Below, piece by piece: positions 1 to 12,777 of a stretch of 64,000 nt of DNA (position 1 is the stretch's first letter; each line of letters opens with the position of its first letter). Below the pieces are notes generated by a model, which saw only the letters and a list, made by a program, of their open reading frames with translations, was not told the origin of the DNA and did no database searches. The stretch lies in contig BDSI01000152.1 of assembly GCA_003117195.1 (NCBI GenBank), forward strand, positions 131,501-195,500. Direction: 5' to 3'. The translations under genes were made by a program, and so were the position numbers. The DNA is from Eudorina sp. 2006-703-Eu-15 (Eukaryota > Chlorophyta > Chlorophyceae > Chlamydomonadales > Volvocaceae).

Positions 1-1362
1 CCGCAGAGCAACTCAGCAGCGCCTTGCCCTCCGTACTCTCAAACCCGAAAGCACCAGCACCAGCAGCAGCAACAAAGAGAACGCGATAAATGCAAGAAAG
101 CGATAGGTAGATACATCTGCGGCTGTGCAATCACGCTGCCTCCCTGTGGGTTGCACGGAATCTCTGCCATCACAGTCAGTGCGCATAATTGCCAGTGACT
201 GATCAAAAACCACAAAGCCACCGATATTGATCCGGGTCATTTATTCCTACCTACTGATAGGGGCCCTGGCATACCTCACGTCGGGCAATTCAGCAGTACA
301 GAATATTGACATGGAGACGCATATAGATGTGCCCCACCCCCTCAACTATACGCTGCGCGTGGGCGTGGTGGGAAACCCACTCGGGGACCGCTCGGCAGCT
401 GAATCTCGTTTCCTCCGAAAGCAGCAGGAAGCCAGACCACCACCATCCCAAGGTGACACCCGCAGCAACCCAATGACGGGTCTTCAAGTCAACGAAGCAA
501 CTTCAAGTCATCTCCGCCTCCTCCGGCGACCCAGAGCGGCAGCCTGCAAAACGAACGCTCTCACAGTGTCCGGCCCTCTGCAGCCCCCCTTCTGTTCTTC
601 GGTGCCGGGGCCCCGGACGGTGCGCCCCGGCCGTGTGTGTGTATGTGTTATTTAGGCAGGCAGAACAGGAGTGTGTGTGTATGTGTGTGTGTGTGTGTGT
701 TAGCAAGGAGAAAAGCTGATAAGCAGAACCGTGTCCAGCAATGCAACCGACGACTGAGACCGAGACCAGAGTTACCAATATGCCAGGGCGAAGTATGTCG
801 ACCATAAGTAGTCCCAAGGAGTGTGTGTGTGTGTGTGCTGCCGCATCAGTCCCGCTGCAAAGCAGCCGCGGCCCTTTCCGCTGGATTCCGTCTCCATACA
901 GTCCCCAGGGCAGCATTCCACGGCGCAACGATTCTGAGAGTCCGCACCCAGCGGTTCGTGGGGCATCCACGGCGTTCCAGTTGGCGCGCCCCCCCAATGG
1001 GCCACACAACCTGCTAAGACGTCAGCCAGGACATTGCACTGAGTTGCCGTGCGTCCGCATACGTCAGGCTGGCCAGTCAAGTTCTCTACCCATCTGTCTA
1101 CGGATTGCGTGTGTGCGTGTATATCCTGCTACACGAGTCAGTCGAGTCATGTCGTCGTGTCAGCCTCTCAGCGGTCTCAATGTCGCTATCTACAGGTAAG
1201 CCATCCCGGCCCCGAAAACGTTCTCGAGGATGGTCCGTTGCGGAGCCCGAGTGGCTTGACCTGGCCCACAGCCGGTCGTGATGATGAGCATGGCTGCCGC
1301 CGGGAAGCAGCGACCTTCATTCCTTATGCAACGGCATCAACGCTGCTGGGGCTGCCCCAACG
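1..1362. other. Left flank, no gene resolved; GT microsatellites
   Basis: This stretch lies 3' of the NEK kinase gene. It holds short alternating GT tracts at about 671-701 and 820-838 and several open frames on both strands, none with recognisable protein features or consistent splice structure. It may contain the kinase 3'UTR. No TTACA (reverse-strand TGTAA poly(A) signal) was seen close to the stop codon at 1363. Confidence 0.4.
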
Positions 1363-4300
1363 CTACCACCGGGCGGGCCGCGGCGCCCACTGAGGCGGAG
1401 GGTACCGGGGCACATCACCCTGCTGCACCGCCGCGCCGTCCCCGCCCCCGTAATATGCCGCGGGGCGTGCGCCAGCGGGCAGGCCCCTCTGCGGTCGGCG
1501 CGCCGCGACCTGCGCGCCGTAGTTCCAGGGCGGTGGCTTACCGGCCTGCACCACATTGCCCGGCTGCCGCAGACCGTTGAGCTGCGGCAGGTGCGGGACT
1601 CCCGCGCCACCTGTAGTTGGTGGGGCGCGCATCAAGTGGGAGCAGAGCACAGGCGTTTGAGCGAGGCACAGAGAAGGGGAAAGGAGATAGCGACGTGATT
1701 GGCGTAGCAGCTGCTCGTGCAGCAAAGCGACCGAGGACGCCTGTGGGTGGGCGGTCGCTGCAGTGCCGCAGGAGTTGCGTATGCGCCTGTTCCAAAGAGT
1801 AGCTCGAATTTGCAGAACGGTCACTCAGTCAGCTTACCGTACGCTCTTTGTTGTTGTTGCTGTTGTTGTTGTTGTTGTTGTTGTTGTGCGTAGGGAGAAA
1901 TGTAGGGTGATTGGTATTGCATGAGGTTCTGTTGCATCTGCTGCAGCGGCTGCGGCGGGGGAAAGGCCTGCGGAGGCCACCGATTCCCCGCCTGCCAGGC
2001 CGCCACCGGCTGCGCCACCTGTTGTTGTTGCTGCTGTTGCATCGGCACAACCGCGCCGTTGGGGGTGTAGGGGTTTTGGTGATAGAACGCCCCGTAGTTT
2101 GCGTGCGACTCTGACACCTTGTTCTGCTGTATCCCGCCGCCGAAGGACCAAACGCTGCTGGCGCCGCCCTGGCTCGGCGGCGGCGCTACATGCGGTGGCG
2201 GGGGCAAGTATGCGGGTGCAGGCCGGGCCTGCGCCGCGCGATTCGCTGCGGCGTAGGGCCCAGCGCCACCCACAACACCGGGATCGGACGATGCGGCCGA
2301 CGGCACGGCAATCCCGGGCAGCTGCGGCAGCTTGGCCTGCTGCTGCGAGGGCGCGGACGCGCTGGGCTTGGGCATGGGCAGCACCGGGGGCGGCGGCAGC
2401 GGTGGTGGGTAGTTGGGCTTGGGCATCGGCGGCAGCGGCCCCAGCGGCGGCCGCGCGGGCGGTCTCACCGCCTGTCCGGGCCGCGAGAGGGGCAGGTCCT
2501 CCTCGCTGCCCTCCTCTATCGTGGCCATCTGTCCGTGGCCGCCCTGCCCATTCCCCATATTGATCATGTCGGTTGCATACTGAGCGGGGGGCAGCTTGTT
2601 CTTGATGGCCGCGATGTTGCCCCGGGGAACCTGGCGAGCGGGGAGGGGCCGCGGAAGAGGCCAAGGTGTGTGGGGGGACAAAGGGCATCCAGGTCGTCGA
2701 GGAACAAGGAAAGGACAACGGCACCGGCGCACTCATCCACGAACCGCCGAGTAAACTGAGGTAGACATGGAAGCTTTGACGTGTTACCGCAGCAGTACGG
2801 GATGGTCGCACAGCCTTCGCGCGCGGCGGCCGTGCCACCAACCAACTGCACCGGCGTCGCCACCCGCCCCGCCACGTCGTTCTTTGCGGTCGGCTCCACA
2901 ACCCCGTCGCGCCTCCGTCCTCCTGCCCACCTTGATGGTCTCCACCAGGGCGCTCCCCGCGGTGGGTGGCGGGTGCCTGCTCTCGTGGGGAACCAGTTTG
3001 AGCCGGGAGGCCACCGCCGGGTGGGACAGGATGGCGTCCATGGAGGGCCGCTTGTCGGGATTTGGGTCCAGGCACTCGCGGACCAGCTGCTGTAGGTCCC
3101 GAGAAAAGGTGTTGGGCAGCGGCGGGAAGGCTCCCCGCAGCACCTTGTAGCGCAGTTCGCTCATGGAGCGCGCCTCGAAGGGCACGGTCAGCGCAGACAG
3201 CTCGTACAGCAGGCAGCCCACGGCCCATGTGTCCGAGGTGTAAGAGTACGGCCGGTTCTTCCAGATCTCCGGGCCCATATAATGGGGCCTGTGGAGGAAG
3301 GGACGGTCAGGCGGGTCGGGGGCCACGTCTACACCGGCTCGCCGGGGCGTTGTGGGGAATAAGCAACTCCACCCAGATGCGACCGGGGGCTGACATCCTC
3401 GAAGCGATTCAAAGAATTAGGCAATCTGATACGCAACGACGCGATGGCTGACACAGCTCAAAAGGCCGCATGGCCCTCCAGTCGTCGGGTTGCTGACGGG
3501 AACGGCCCGCAGCCCGCGGGGTCCCCGGACCTGCAGGGCCCGCGGAGTCACTCACGTTCCGATCTGGGTCTTGGCCGCCGCGGTCTTCGTGAGCAGCTTG
3601 GCGATCCCCAGGTCCCCGATCTTGACCACCCCGCTCTCGAACACCATGATGTTCCCCGGTTTGATGTCGCGGTGCAGGATCTTCATGTTGTGCAGCGCCT
3701 GCAGCCCCAACACCACCTGGATGAAATACTTCCAAATGACGTCCTCGGGCAGAGGGCGTTTCATCATCTGCTGCTTCCTGGGGTGGGGGAAAAGAGGTAG
3801 GAGAAGGAGGGTACAGCGAATTGGTACACATACCGAAACCGCTCTGGCTGCCAGAGCGAAGGTCCGCTGTGAGGGAGAGAGGGAGAGAAGGCGCGTGAGA
3901 CGCACGAAGCGCGGCGCCCAGACAGGTGTCGTACCGTACCGTACTGGAGGTAGTGCAGCGGATGCACCCACAGTCTTGAGCATATTGCACCATGGTGGAA
4001 AGTCACGCTGAGCCATTGAGCGCCACGCCCACGCTTTTCAGACCACAAGGTTCGCGTCTGCCGTGCACTGGCAGGCTCGTGTGCAGCAGGCCGCGCCGGC
4101 TGCCATTCGCTGTGATCGCAAAGGACTGCCCTCGCTCTTCACCGCGTCCGGCTGTGCTATGCGCTTGAGGACCCACGAAGCCTCCGTTGTGCGCATCTCA
4201 ACTCTGTTTTGCCGTCGGCACCGCTGGCATCGTCCGAGGTCTGCCCTCTCCCGCGGCGTAACCCACCACACCAGCCCTCCTTGGCCATTGGCCCTGCCTG

Positions 4301-5723
4301 ACTACATCGCGCCACCGCCAAGCCGCAAAACCCCTCGGCCTTTGCCCCGCAGCCTCCTCTGCTGCGGCTTCCATTACCGCGGCCTCCTCTACCCCGAACC
4401 AGTGGCTCACTTGATGACTTTGGCGAGGTCCCCGTCCGCGGCATACTCCATGATGATGCAGAGCCGGTTGCCGTCCAGGAAGGCCTCGTTGTAGGATATG
4501 ACGTTGGGGTGCGACACAGAGGCCAGCAGCCGGATCTCATTGATCGAGTCCTCCCGCTCCGCCTGGCTCATGGACCGCACGTCCATCTCCTTCAGCGCGT
4601 ACGTCTGACCGTCGGCCAGGCGCTGCACGAGGAAGCTGCGGGGCGATAGGGCAGGCGCGCAAGCAGAGGTGGATGGTTTAAGTTTGGGTAAGGACAGGAC
4701 GCCAGAGAACGGGATCTAAGTGGTTCAAGCGAAGAACAAGCCCGGGGAAAGAGGTTCCGCATTTGTCGCGCCCGGTCGCCGAAGCCCCTCCTCACTTACA
4801 TGAGCTGCTCAATGCCAGGCGCGCATAGTGAACCCCATTGTGGACCCCCCACACTTACACGCATATACACAGGCCCGTAGTAAGAACTTGTTCCAATGCC
4901 TCGTTTTCCCTCGACCCATTTGAAGTTAGAGCTTATAAAAAATGCTCCAGCTGCTGTCCCTCTATGTCCCACGCTCAGCGCCCACGGCTGAGTCGTTGGG
5001 GAAGTCAAATTGTGTCCCTCGAGTGCCCCAACCCCCCCTTCCCGGCATGTCCCATAACGCTGTTGCCCCGAGGAGCACACAAAGGACGGACCCTACGCAG
5101 CATGCCACTTGACAACCAAGCATGGACCTTATGCCGTGCATGGGAGGGACCGGATCGGAGAGGCCGAACTTGTGTCCAGCCCAGCCCAGACACCAGCCCT
5201 GTCCCGTTTATGCCCATCAGTGATCTCCCCTGTCCGGAGCGCCATGGTGGCGCCAGTTCGTTAAGGCAGTGTATGGTGAGGAAGCCTCGGCTGCCGCCGT
5301 TGGCTGTCACCGATGACCCGCGGGGTCCGCTGTAACATCCTTAATAAGATCTCCCCGCGACGGCAGCGTAGCTGGCCCCCATGATGCAGCACACCCCTTT
5401 CCCGTACATCAGGTCATCGAAGTCAAGATGCGGAGCGCCGTATGCTCTTTCCAGCACTCCCTCGCAAGCATGGTTGTTGCACCGCATGCGCCCTGTTTGA
5501 CCTTAGTTGGGAACCAACCTCTATTCATGCCCTCCACAGCTCTACCATCGTGACACACTGCTCGTGCCCCCAGCATGGACCCCGGCCCTTAGACTGCCTC
5601 GTCCCCCACCGTCCTCGGTCGTCCCCGACCGCAGCCCTGCTCATAAACTTACACAGAGCCATAGCTTCCCTTGCCCACAAACTTGAGGACCTTAAATTGA
5701 CGGTCCTTCTGAGCAGCTGCCAT
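1363..5723 (-). CDS. NIMA-related (NEK) serine/threonine kinase with Q/P-rich tail, possible FA2-like
   Basis: Six exons join in phase: 5723-5653, 4635-4411, 3777-3556, 3288-2931, 2630-1838 and 1610-1363 (stop TAG), giving 638 aa. The kinase domain is N-terminal. It has a glycine loop GKGSYG at residues 17-22, catalytic Lys39 in YALK, HRD at 134-136 and DLG at 154-156, followed by GTPHYMGPEIW. The spacing and APE-like GPE motif are typical of the NEK family, which acts at centrosomes, basal bodies and cilia. The roughly 370-residue tail is Pro/Ala/Gln-rich and includes a polyglutamine run near 1855-1885. The start ATG at 5723 directly precedes the kinase domain. The largest intron (4636-5652) carries a reverse copy of a dispersed repeat. 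Volvocine FA2, a deflagellation NEK with a similarly N-terminal kinase domain, is a candidate orthologue, but this is inference. The last exon rests on phase fit and composition only. Confidence 0.88.
5230..5343 (-). repeat. Dispersed repeat family A, copy inside NEK intron 1
   Basis: The reverse complement matches the segments at about 27021, 39804 and 49221. All share the block beginning TTACAGCGGACCCCGCGGG and running through a TCACCATACACTGC core. It sits inside the first intron of the kinase gene in the orientation of that gene. Confidence 0.8.
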
Positions 5724-6864
5724 GCCGATGAACGAGCGCTGGGGCTGCGGTCGTTCACTGTAGCCCGCTGGTTGTGGTTGATTGGTGAAAACTAAAGCAG
5801 GCGTAACCACCACTGGTTGCGCTGTCTGGCGGGCGGGGTATTGGGTCAGGGGTAACCGGGCCCGCTGCCGCTGTCGTCCAAGACTTTGGCTAGCACGCGT
5901 GACGTGACCCCTGCCCACTGGACATTTGATGTGGCTGACGCAGGTGATGCTGGGCCGTGTGGTTCGCCCGGCGACCTGCGTACGTGCGGCATGTATGTCG
6001 AGAATAACGCTCAAACCGACATGCCAAAAGAGTATCTTCCCCGTTGTTCGCACTGCACTTAGCAGAAATTCTAAAACTTCGTGGGTTCTGGCAGCGAAGG
6101 AAATGCGTCCGAGTGCAGACTAACAACTTTGGCACGCGTTGTTGTATGCAAGGAACAACAGAACAGGATATATATTGCGACGATACAGCCGACGTTGCAT
6201 GATGCGAAACGACTGACAGGACTACCAGTGAACTGCACATTTCATTCAACCGTCTCTCGGCGGGTGCTTGACAAGACTTCAGTCCAATGACAAATTTCAT
6301 AATAAGTTAGTCTTCAAGTAGCGTGATTATCGCGAATTCAGCCCTAAACAACCTACTTACAAGGTGGAGTTGGTCTATCGCCCGGTGCGACGTCGTATTT
6401 CATCAAGTCGGCTACCTATGCAGCTCTTTTGGCTTGCTTCTGGGTCATTCAAGGCGGTGTATGTCAGAGTGTCTTAGTGGAGGTAATGTATAAGGCTCGT
6501 CAAAGTGGCAATCCAAGTATTGGGAAATAGACAATTACGCGTAATGCAATCAAGTGGCTTGTATACAGAAATCAATATATTTCAAAGGAAAGTTGTTAAG
6601 GGGTGGGGGACGACCATGTACGATTATCGCACTTTTGCCTATTATAACTAACCAGCACCAGCGCACGCCACTGAAACGACAACTCCCTCTTCTGTGCTAC
6701 ATGGTATGCTTGTATGAGACAACAGATTACTCTTTACCGAGGGGAGCCCTATTGCGGGTCTAGTATGATGCGATACCGCTATGTAAGAACAAATCTCTTA
6801 TACAAGGTTCAAAAATAATTGATTGAGTGCACTTCATCGGGGTGTCGCTCAGAGAGATCTTCCA
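5724..6864. promoter_or_regulatory. Divergent intergenic region, NEK kinase / RS-KH-J gene
   Basis: A 1.1 kb gap separates two divergent start codons (5723 on minus, 6865 on plus). It is less GC-rich than the flanking exons and holds no convincing coding exon. It should contain both 5'UTRs and promoters. I see no diagnostic motif. Confidence 0.5.
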
Positions 6865-8386
6865 ATGGGACGGCGAAGTCGCAGCCGGAGCCGAAGCCGA
6901 AGCCGGAGCCGTGACAGACGCGGCACGAGTAGGGAACGTAGATCATACCGTAGCAGGAGTCGGGACCGGCGCGACCGTTCGCGAGAGCGTGACCGGCGCC
7001 GAAGCCGCAGTCGCGACAAGCGCGACAGAGAACAGTAAGCCCTGGGGCGTGGTCACAAGTATGCCGAAGGGGTGGGTTTTCAAAATCGCCAGTTGTGACA
7101 TTGTTTGCAGTCCTGGTCTGGTTTTAGAACGTGGGGTACTCCTAGGCAGGCTCCGGAGCGACGACACCGGTTGGGCGCAAACCGGCATGTATTCTATTGA
7201 CCATCAACCATCCTTGTCCGGCATTTTACGCCAATATTCTCCGATCCCAACTCGCAGTCGACGGAGCAGGTCCCGTTCGGGTGGCCGAGAGCGCAGTCGG
7301 AGGTCTCGCTCTCGCGACCGGCGGGACAGAGACCGGGACCGAGATCGCGACAGAGACCGGGACCGCGGCAGGGACCGACAACACAGCAGAGAAGAACAGC
7401 ATCGGGACAAGGAACGCGAGCGCAGCACCCGGGACGGGGACGCAGCCAGCAGCTTGCAGTCCGGCCCGGCGTCTGCACCTCAACCGCAGCAAAGATCGGA
7501 CGGGGCCGGCGATGCCGACAGGCTTGCCCGCTTAGCGGCATGGAAGGCGCGCCAACAGGAGGCAGTTTTGTCTGGGGCTGCTCCAGCAGGCGCAGCCCCA
7601 CCTGCAGCGGCAGCGGCGCCCGCGATTGCCGAAGCGACTGGAGCCCTGCAGCCAGCGCCAGAGGCCAAGGTTTGGATGCCTTGGGAGGACCCTTCAGCCT
7701 TAAACGCTGAACAATCAGCGGCAGCCGCTGCATGCCAGGCATCAGCGCCGTCACCTGCGGGCGGAGCACAGCCAGGGGCTGATGTCTCAGGTGGCGATGG
7801 CATCATCGGTGGCGTCGACACTGACGAAGATGAGGATCCTGAGGCGCAGACAGCCGCCGCAGAAGCTCGCGACGCAGCCATCATGGAGCGCATTCGGCTG
7901 GACCCCACCTACGTGCCCCCAAAAGTGGCAGCTAAGCGCGCTAAGGACATGGCGGACGATTTGGCCCGGCAGATGGCGGGTGACGGCGATGAGGACCCGC
8001 TGGATGCGTTCATGGCGGCGGCGGTCATGCCTGAGGTCAAACAGCGGCAAGCGGAGGAGGAAGCACGCCGGCAGGAGGAGCGGCGCAAGCTGGCGGAGCA
8101 GCTGGCAGCAGGAAAAGGTGTGCGAAGCGTGGGATGTGGCCATTCGAAGGCGGGCGAGTGTCGGGGCTGGTGTCGGGGTGTGTAGAGCAGAGCGACGAAC
8201 GGCGGCATGGAACGGGGCGCATGGACGCGTTGAACGGAACGCAAACTGCACTCTTCCACGCGATAAGTCGTCAGCTTTCAACGACCAGCTGGAGCATGAG
8301 CATGGCCCGGTCAGAAGCGCGTTGGGTCTGGCCCGTTGGAACGGCCAGGCGGGTCTGGGTCTTGGCCACCACGAAGGGTTGCTCGA

Positions 8387-8438
<52 letters not shown>

Positions 8439-10373
8439 ACACACACACATACACACACACCTGTTCCGCTGGACTTCGCTGTATCGCCTGTTCCTCTGGA
8501 CTTTGCTTCTCGCGGCTCAGTTTCTTGTTACACACATTGATGCGCAGCAATAAGATAGGTCAAAAACAACTCCGGCTGGGTTTCTGTTCCAGGGCTCACA
8601 TCACGATGTCATCGGTGAGCTCAGGCTTTGCGGTGTCCCATGGCGCGGCGCGGAGCATGCAGATGTCGCCACGCGCGCACGTTAGCGTCGTATCAGGCCA
8701 GGCGAGGCCCTCGTGGCGGTGCCTCACTGCGGCTCACCTTCCTCGCCTTGTCCCGCCCAGCGCCGCCCCCCCTGAAGGTGCTGGAGGACTCGGACGATGA
8801 AGACCCGGATGCCAATCCGGACATGGAGATCCAGATTCCCGCCAATAAGGTCAAGCTCATGATCGGGCCAGGAGGGGAGAAGATCAAGGAGATCCAGAAG
8901 AAGTCCAAGTGCCGTGTGCAGGTGCGGGCCATTAGGTGCTGCACCGCTGCATGTTTGAGCGCCCGTCAGGTGGATGAACAGCGAAGCAGCTGGGACTGTG
9001 AAGGGCGGTCGGAGGTGATGTGCTGTTCCTGCTTGCTTGTGAGGTCCCGCGAGGTTGCATATCCGCATCCAATTGCAGGGCCCTTGTAGTGAGGTTGCCC
9101 TTAGGGGGCGGTGGACCCGCTGTGCAGCAGATTGAGGCCGCGGCGTCATCTCTGCGTGAGCGTCGTTATGGAACTAACTGGCCAGGTCAATTTCATAAAT
9201 CGGCTGACCCAGTGCATGCGCGTGCCCCTCGTACAGGTCAAGAAGGACGAGAAGGAACTCAACCGTGGGTTCGGTGCCAATTTCAAGCTTGACGTGGAGG
9301 ACCTGCTGCAGACGGGTGGGTGTCACGTATGGTTGGTTGGCATTCGCCGGACCACGGCTTGGTTGCGGGCGGCCGTGATGTGGTTGCATCTATCGTTGCA
9401 TTTCACACGGGGCACTCGCAGCACGGGAGGGATTTCACTCGTCGCCCATTCCATAATCCATTTCTCTCAGGCGAGAAGAAGCTGACAACGGTGATGCTTT
9501 TCGGCGACCAGAAGGCTGTGGAGATGGCGGAGCGTATGATCATGGAGGCCATCGACAATAAGGAGCAGAAGCAGAAGAACCGGCAGAAGGAGTACGAACG
9601 CAAGCGAGAGGCGAAGCGGCGGGAACGCATGCTGTACCATCTGCGGCACGCCAAGGCAGGTGGAGCGCACCCTAACCCAATGTTCGCCATCTCGTGATAA
9701 TTGGGGACATGGCCTGCATGTACCTGGAAGCAAGCCTATCGCTGCGGGTTGAAGGGTTGATGCATATTGCATCTACCCGTCAACCGCGACTTATACCACG
9801 CATCTGGTGTAGGGGCTTATCAACCATGATCTCGGGCCTGCAAGTCGACATGCGAGATTGCAGCTTACTCTTCTTGTCGTCTTCTTGTCGGCAGTACGGC
9901 CACCAATGGGCTGTGGCAGCAATTCTCCACATTGGCTCCGGACACGGAACCCCCAACATCCCCGTGCCGCTTGCTGATCGGCCCCTGATTTCCTCGAACC
10001 CCGCTCGGTGCCTTCCTACAGCATTCCCACTTCCGAGGGCCACAGCACGTCTATGCGGGTTATTTGAACTTTCAGCAGTGGCCGGCCATGACGCATTGCT
10101 CCCAGCCATCGAGGTTCCCGCACTGCCCCGTGACCACGCCCTTCCCTGCAGGACTACGAGGCGCTCGAGGTGCCCCTGGGTGCCTCCAAGCTCGACGTCA
10201 AGAAAGCGTACCGCAAGCTGGCCATGCAGTGGCATCCGGACAAGCACCCCGACAACGCTGAGGAGGCCAAGGCTAAGTTCCAGGTCATTCAGAAGGCGTA
10301 TGAAAGCCTCATGAGCACCAGCGAAGATGACATCATCGAGCAGCTGGCCGACAAGCCGGAGGCAGCCACGTGA
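6865..10373 (+). CDS. RS-rich, KH-domain and J-domain protein (probable splicing-associated co-chaperone)
   Basis: Six exons join in phase: 6865-7034, 7258-8117, 8761-8921, 9237-9315, 9471-9655 and 10152-10373 (TGA), giving 558 aa. The N-terminal part consists of RS/RD dipeptide repeats interrupted by intron 1. An Ala-rich acidic region follows and contains a DPLDAFM motif at residues 303-309, a motif known from the N-terminal region of the Prp5/DDX46 spliceosomal helicase. A KH fold follows with GPGGEKIKEI at 379-388, continuing across intron 3. The C-terminus is a J domain from about 486 with HPD at 513-515. RS and KH regions bind RNA or splicing factors, and J domains recruit Hsp70, so a nuclear RNP-remodelling role is inferred. 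Exon 5 must end at AAG before GCAGGT to keep the J-domain frame, implying a GC-AG intron. Upstream in-frame codons lack ATG, so 6865 is the start. Intron 2 carries a (CA)n tract. Confidence 0.85.
8391..8460. repeat. (CA)n microsatellite
   Basis: A roughly 70-bp alternating AC run with a few interruptions (GC, TA) lies in intron 2 of the RS-KH-J gene. Confidence 0.95.
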
Positions 10374-11331
10374 TAGCTGGGATGACTCTTTTGAGGCCGT
10401 TGGAAATTCAGAGCATGGGTCGGCAGTGCGTGGGTCGTCACAGCTTTCTCTGTACCAGAGGGTTAAAGCGGCTGCATTAGTGAATGTATGCAGCGGCGGT
10501 CGCGCACCATCATGTGACGTCCCTGAGCTTCCGGCTTAAGGGTCAACAGCCGTAGGCCGCTGACGTGTGTTACGAGACGAACTGCGTTACAAACGCATAA
10601 AGGTGGATGCGGACAAGTTGCTCGACCAACGAGCGTTGAACCACTTCCGCGTGAGAGGGAAGTTGGACTGCCGACATTACGGTTGCGAAGTCGTTGCCTT
10701 GTGATCTTGTGAGCCCATCCGTTGCAGTCACATTGCATTCAGATTGTGATTACAGCATGGTTACCGTACCACAATTGCAGACGCAAAATATCACCCTATA
10801 GTTCTTGCCTCCGCCGAATCGTTTTGGACTCGGCTCGAAGCCCTAAGCCTACAGCGTGGTTGGGAAAACCTAGGCTAGGTGCCTGCTGGCCGTGCGTCCT
10901 GACTTGACGACCGCAGCTTCCCCAATCACACCCATCAATGAAATAATGCGGCCACACTCAAGTTGCCACTCCTGCCCACCGAATCATGCTGCTGTTGTAC
11001 GCACGCACGGTTGTGCGCCACCGACTACTGACATGCCGCTTCCGCGGAATGCAGTTAAAGAACAAACCGTCAGTCATCCCTCCCATGCCACATCGTGATG
11101 CCGCGAAATCCATGCATATCCAAACATGGACAGTATATACACTTGCCCATCGTGAGAGCTCCACCTGCTGATGCGGAATGACAGCAACAGCAACAACCGG
11201 ACCGCAGGTCCTACCCGTCCGTTATTAGCCCGCGTTCCATCGCGCTTGCGATTCACTCGGTATTCGAATCTGTAAACGTGTCAACGGCGAGTCGCTGTTT
11301 GTTTGCCTTGCGCGTGCATGGGTTATGGTGA
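10374..11331. other. Convergent 3' intergenic region
   Basis: This region lies between the stop of the RS-KH-J gene (+) and the stop of the ferredoxin gene (-). TTACA at 10750-10754 and 10587-10591 reads as TGTAA on the minus strand. Either could be the poly(A) signal of the ferredoxin gene, implying a 3'UTR of about 580-740 bases. No coding exon is supported. Confidence 0.45.
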
Positions 11332-12777
11332 CTAGTGGGGCTTCGGCTTGTGACCATCCACGTAGAAGTTGCGTGAGGCTGCCGGAATGCGGACCCGTGC
11401 GCCGTCCATTTCCTTCGTCACGATGACCTGACACCCCAAACGGGAACTGCAGGGGTAAGCACAAGCAACAAACACAATTGCAGGGGCAAGCACAAGCAAC
11501 AACATTGTATTGTGCAAGTTTTGACTCAAAAGACCTTGCATGCGATGTCAAGGTGCAGAGCCCCAGACCGACCCAGATACCAGGATTTGGGCCAGTAGGC
11601 CACAAGTCAGGCGAGACCAGTAGTTGTATGGAACGGACCACACCGGCGCAGCATTGCGACATCATTTGCAAGGACGGGAGGCGCTGAGGACCGAAACACC
11701 CGCTGGCAACTCACAGGAAGGGCCCCCAGGCTGCATCACAGGACCAAACCGTTGGCTGAGCTCCAGGACTTGTTGGCCGCTACGTCACGGACAAGGCCCC
11801 AAATCAAACCAATGCACCAAAAACCTCTGATCCAGACCCTCAGCCAATGGGGTATGTACGTGAAATGGGGATGCACAGGACCGGCAGAGGAGTAAAGCAT
11901 GAGGTTAAGGCCCATGCCATGCCTTTCCTTGACACGCATCGCGAAGTCCATTACCCTGCTGGGTTCATTCTCAACGTGGCACAGCACGCGTTCTTGTGCA
12001 CAACCACTCTTCACTTACGTGTCCGTTAGGCCAAACGCCAGGTCTAGCATGTCCAGCTCGTCCTCGGTAGGCTCCGGTAGCCTCTTGTACACGTCCTCGT
12101 TCTACGGTTACGGAGCCGCTGATTGGGTATGACGATTCGCAGGACGCAAATCTCTATGGAACGCAAGGCTAAGACCTGGCTCTCAGTCTCACCTCGAAGA
12201 TCAGGTGGCATGTAGAGCATGCCAGGGAGCCCTCACATGCTCCTGCACAAGCAACCCAGCACCGGCATGACGCATCACTGGCACGAAAACAGGTCCACCC
12301 CCACAGTACTCCCCAACCCCATAGTTCTCGGTGCAAACAAGCGACCCAGTTCAATGGGTCTGGAAGTTGGTGTAAGAGGGGCATGACTAGCTCCGAATTC
12401 CGCGTATCCGTCACTGTCAAGCACCTTCAAGGTCGATTTCGTTGTCGTGTGCAACCTCCAACAGGCTTTTACCAATCGGCGCTGCCACGGTATGCTCCTT
12501 GCCTTCCTTGTCAATGTATGTAACGTGGACCCTGCGGAATTGCGGTCGGTTACAGGGAGGGTTCACTTATATGTGCAGCTTGTCAATACCCAGTGCAAGT
12601 CCCCGGTCGAAAATCGTACGTTTCTTGGCCATCACCAGAGCCTCCTGATTGATGATGCGTGAGAACGCCCGTATGAAGTCCCCAAGCACGAACAAGGCTT
12701 GATGACGCCGACGCAGTACTATAAACTTTGGCCGCAAAGCCACGCGCCCTAAGCGCATCAGCACAAATACGAAGCAT
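11332..12777 (-). CDS. MFDX: Mitochondrial adrenodoxin-type [2Fe-2S] ferredoxin
   Basis: Five exons join in phase: 12777-12620, 12531-12425, 12242-12193, 12101-12019 and 11446-11332 (TAG), giving about 170 aa. The Arg/Ala/Ser-rich start resembles a mitochondrial presequence. The core has the adrenodoxin signature, with cluster ligands C91, C97 and C100 in ACEGSLACSTCH and C138 in RLGCQV, i.e. C-x5-C-x2-C-x37-C. It also has the LPEPTEDELDMLDLAFGLT segment and a C-terminal VDGHKPKPH typical of this family. These proteins pass electrons from adrenodoxin reductase into mitochondrial Fe-S cluster assembly and related steps. The exon 1 donor is ambiguous: GTACGA after position 12620 (chosen, continuing into VHVTYIDKEG) or GTATTG further on, both phase 2. 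The exon 4 acceptor is TAG. The gene diverges from the coiled-coil gene that begins at 13191. Confidence 0.93.
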
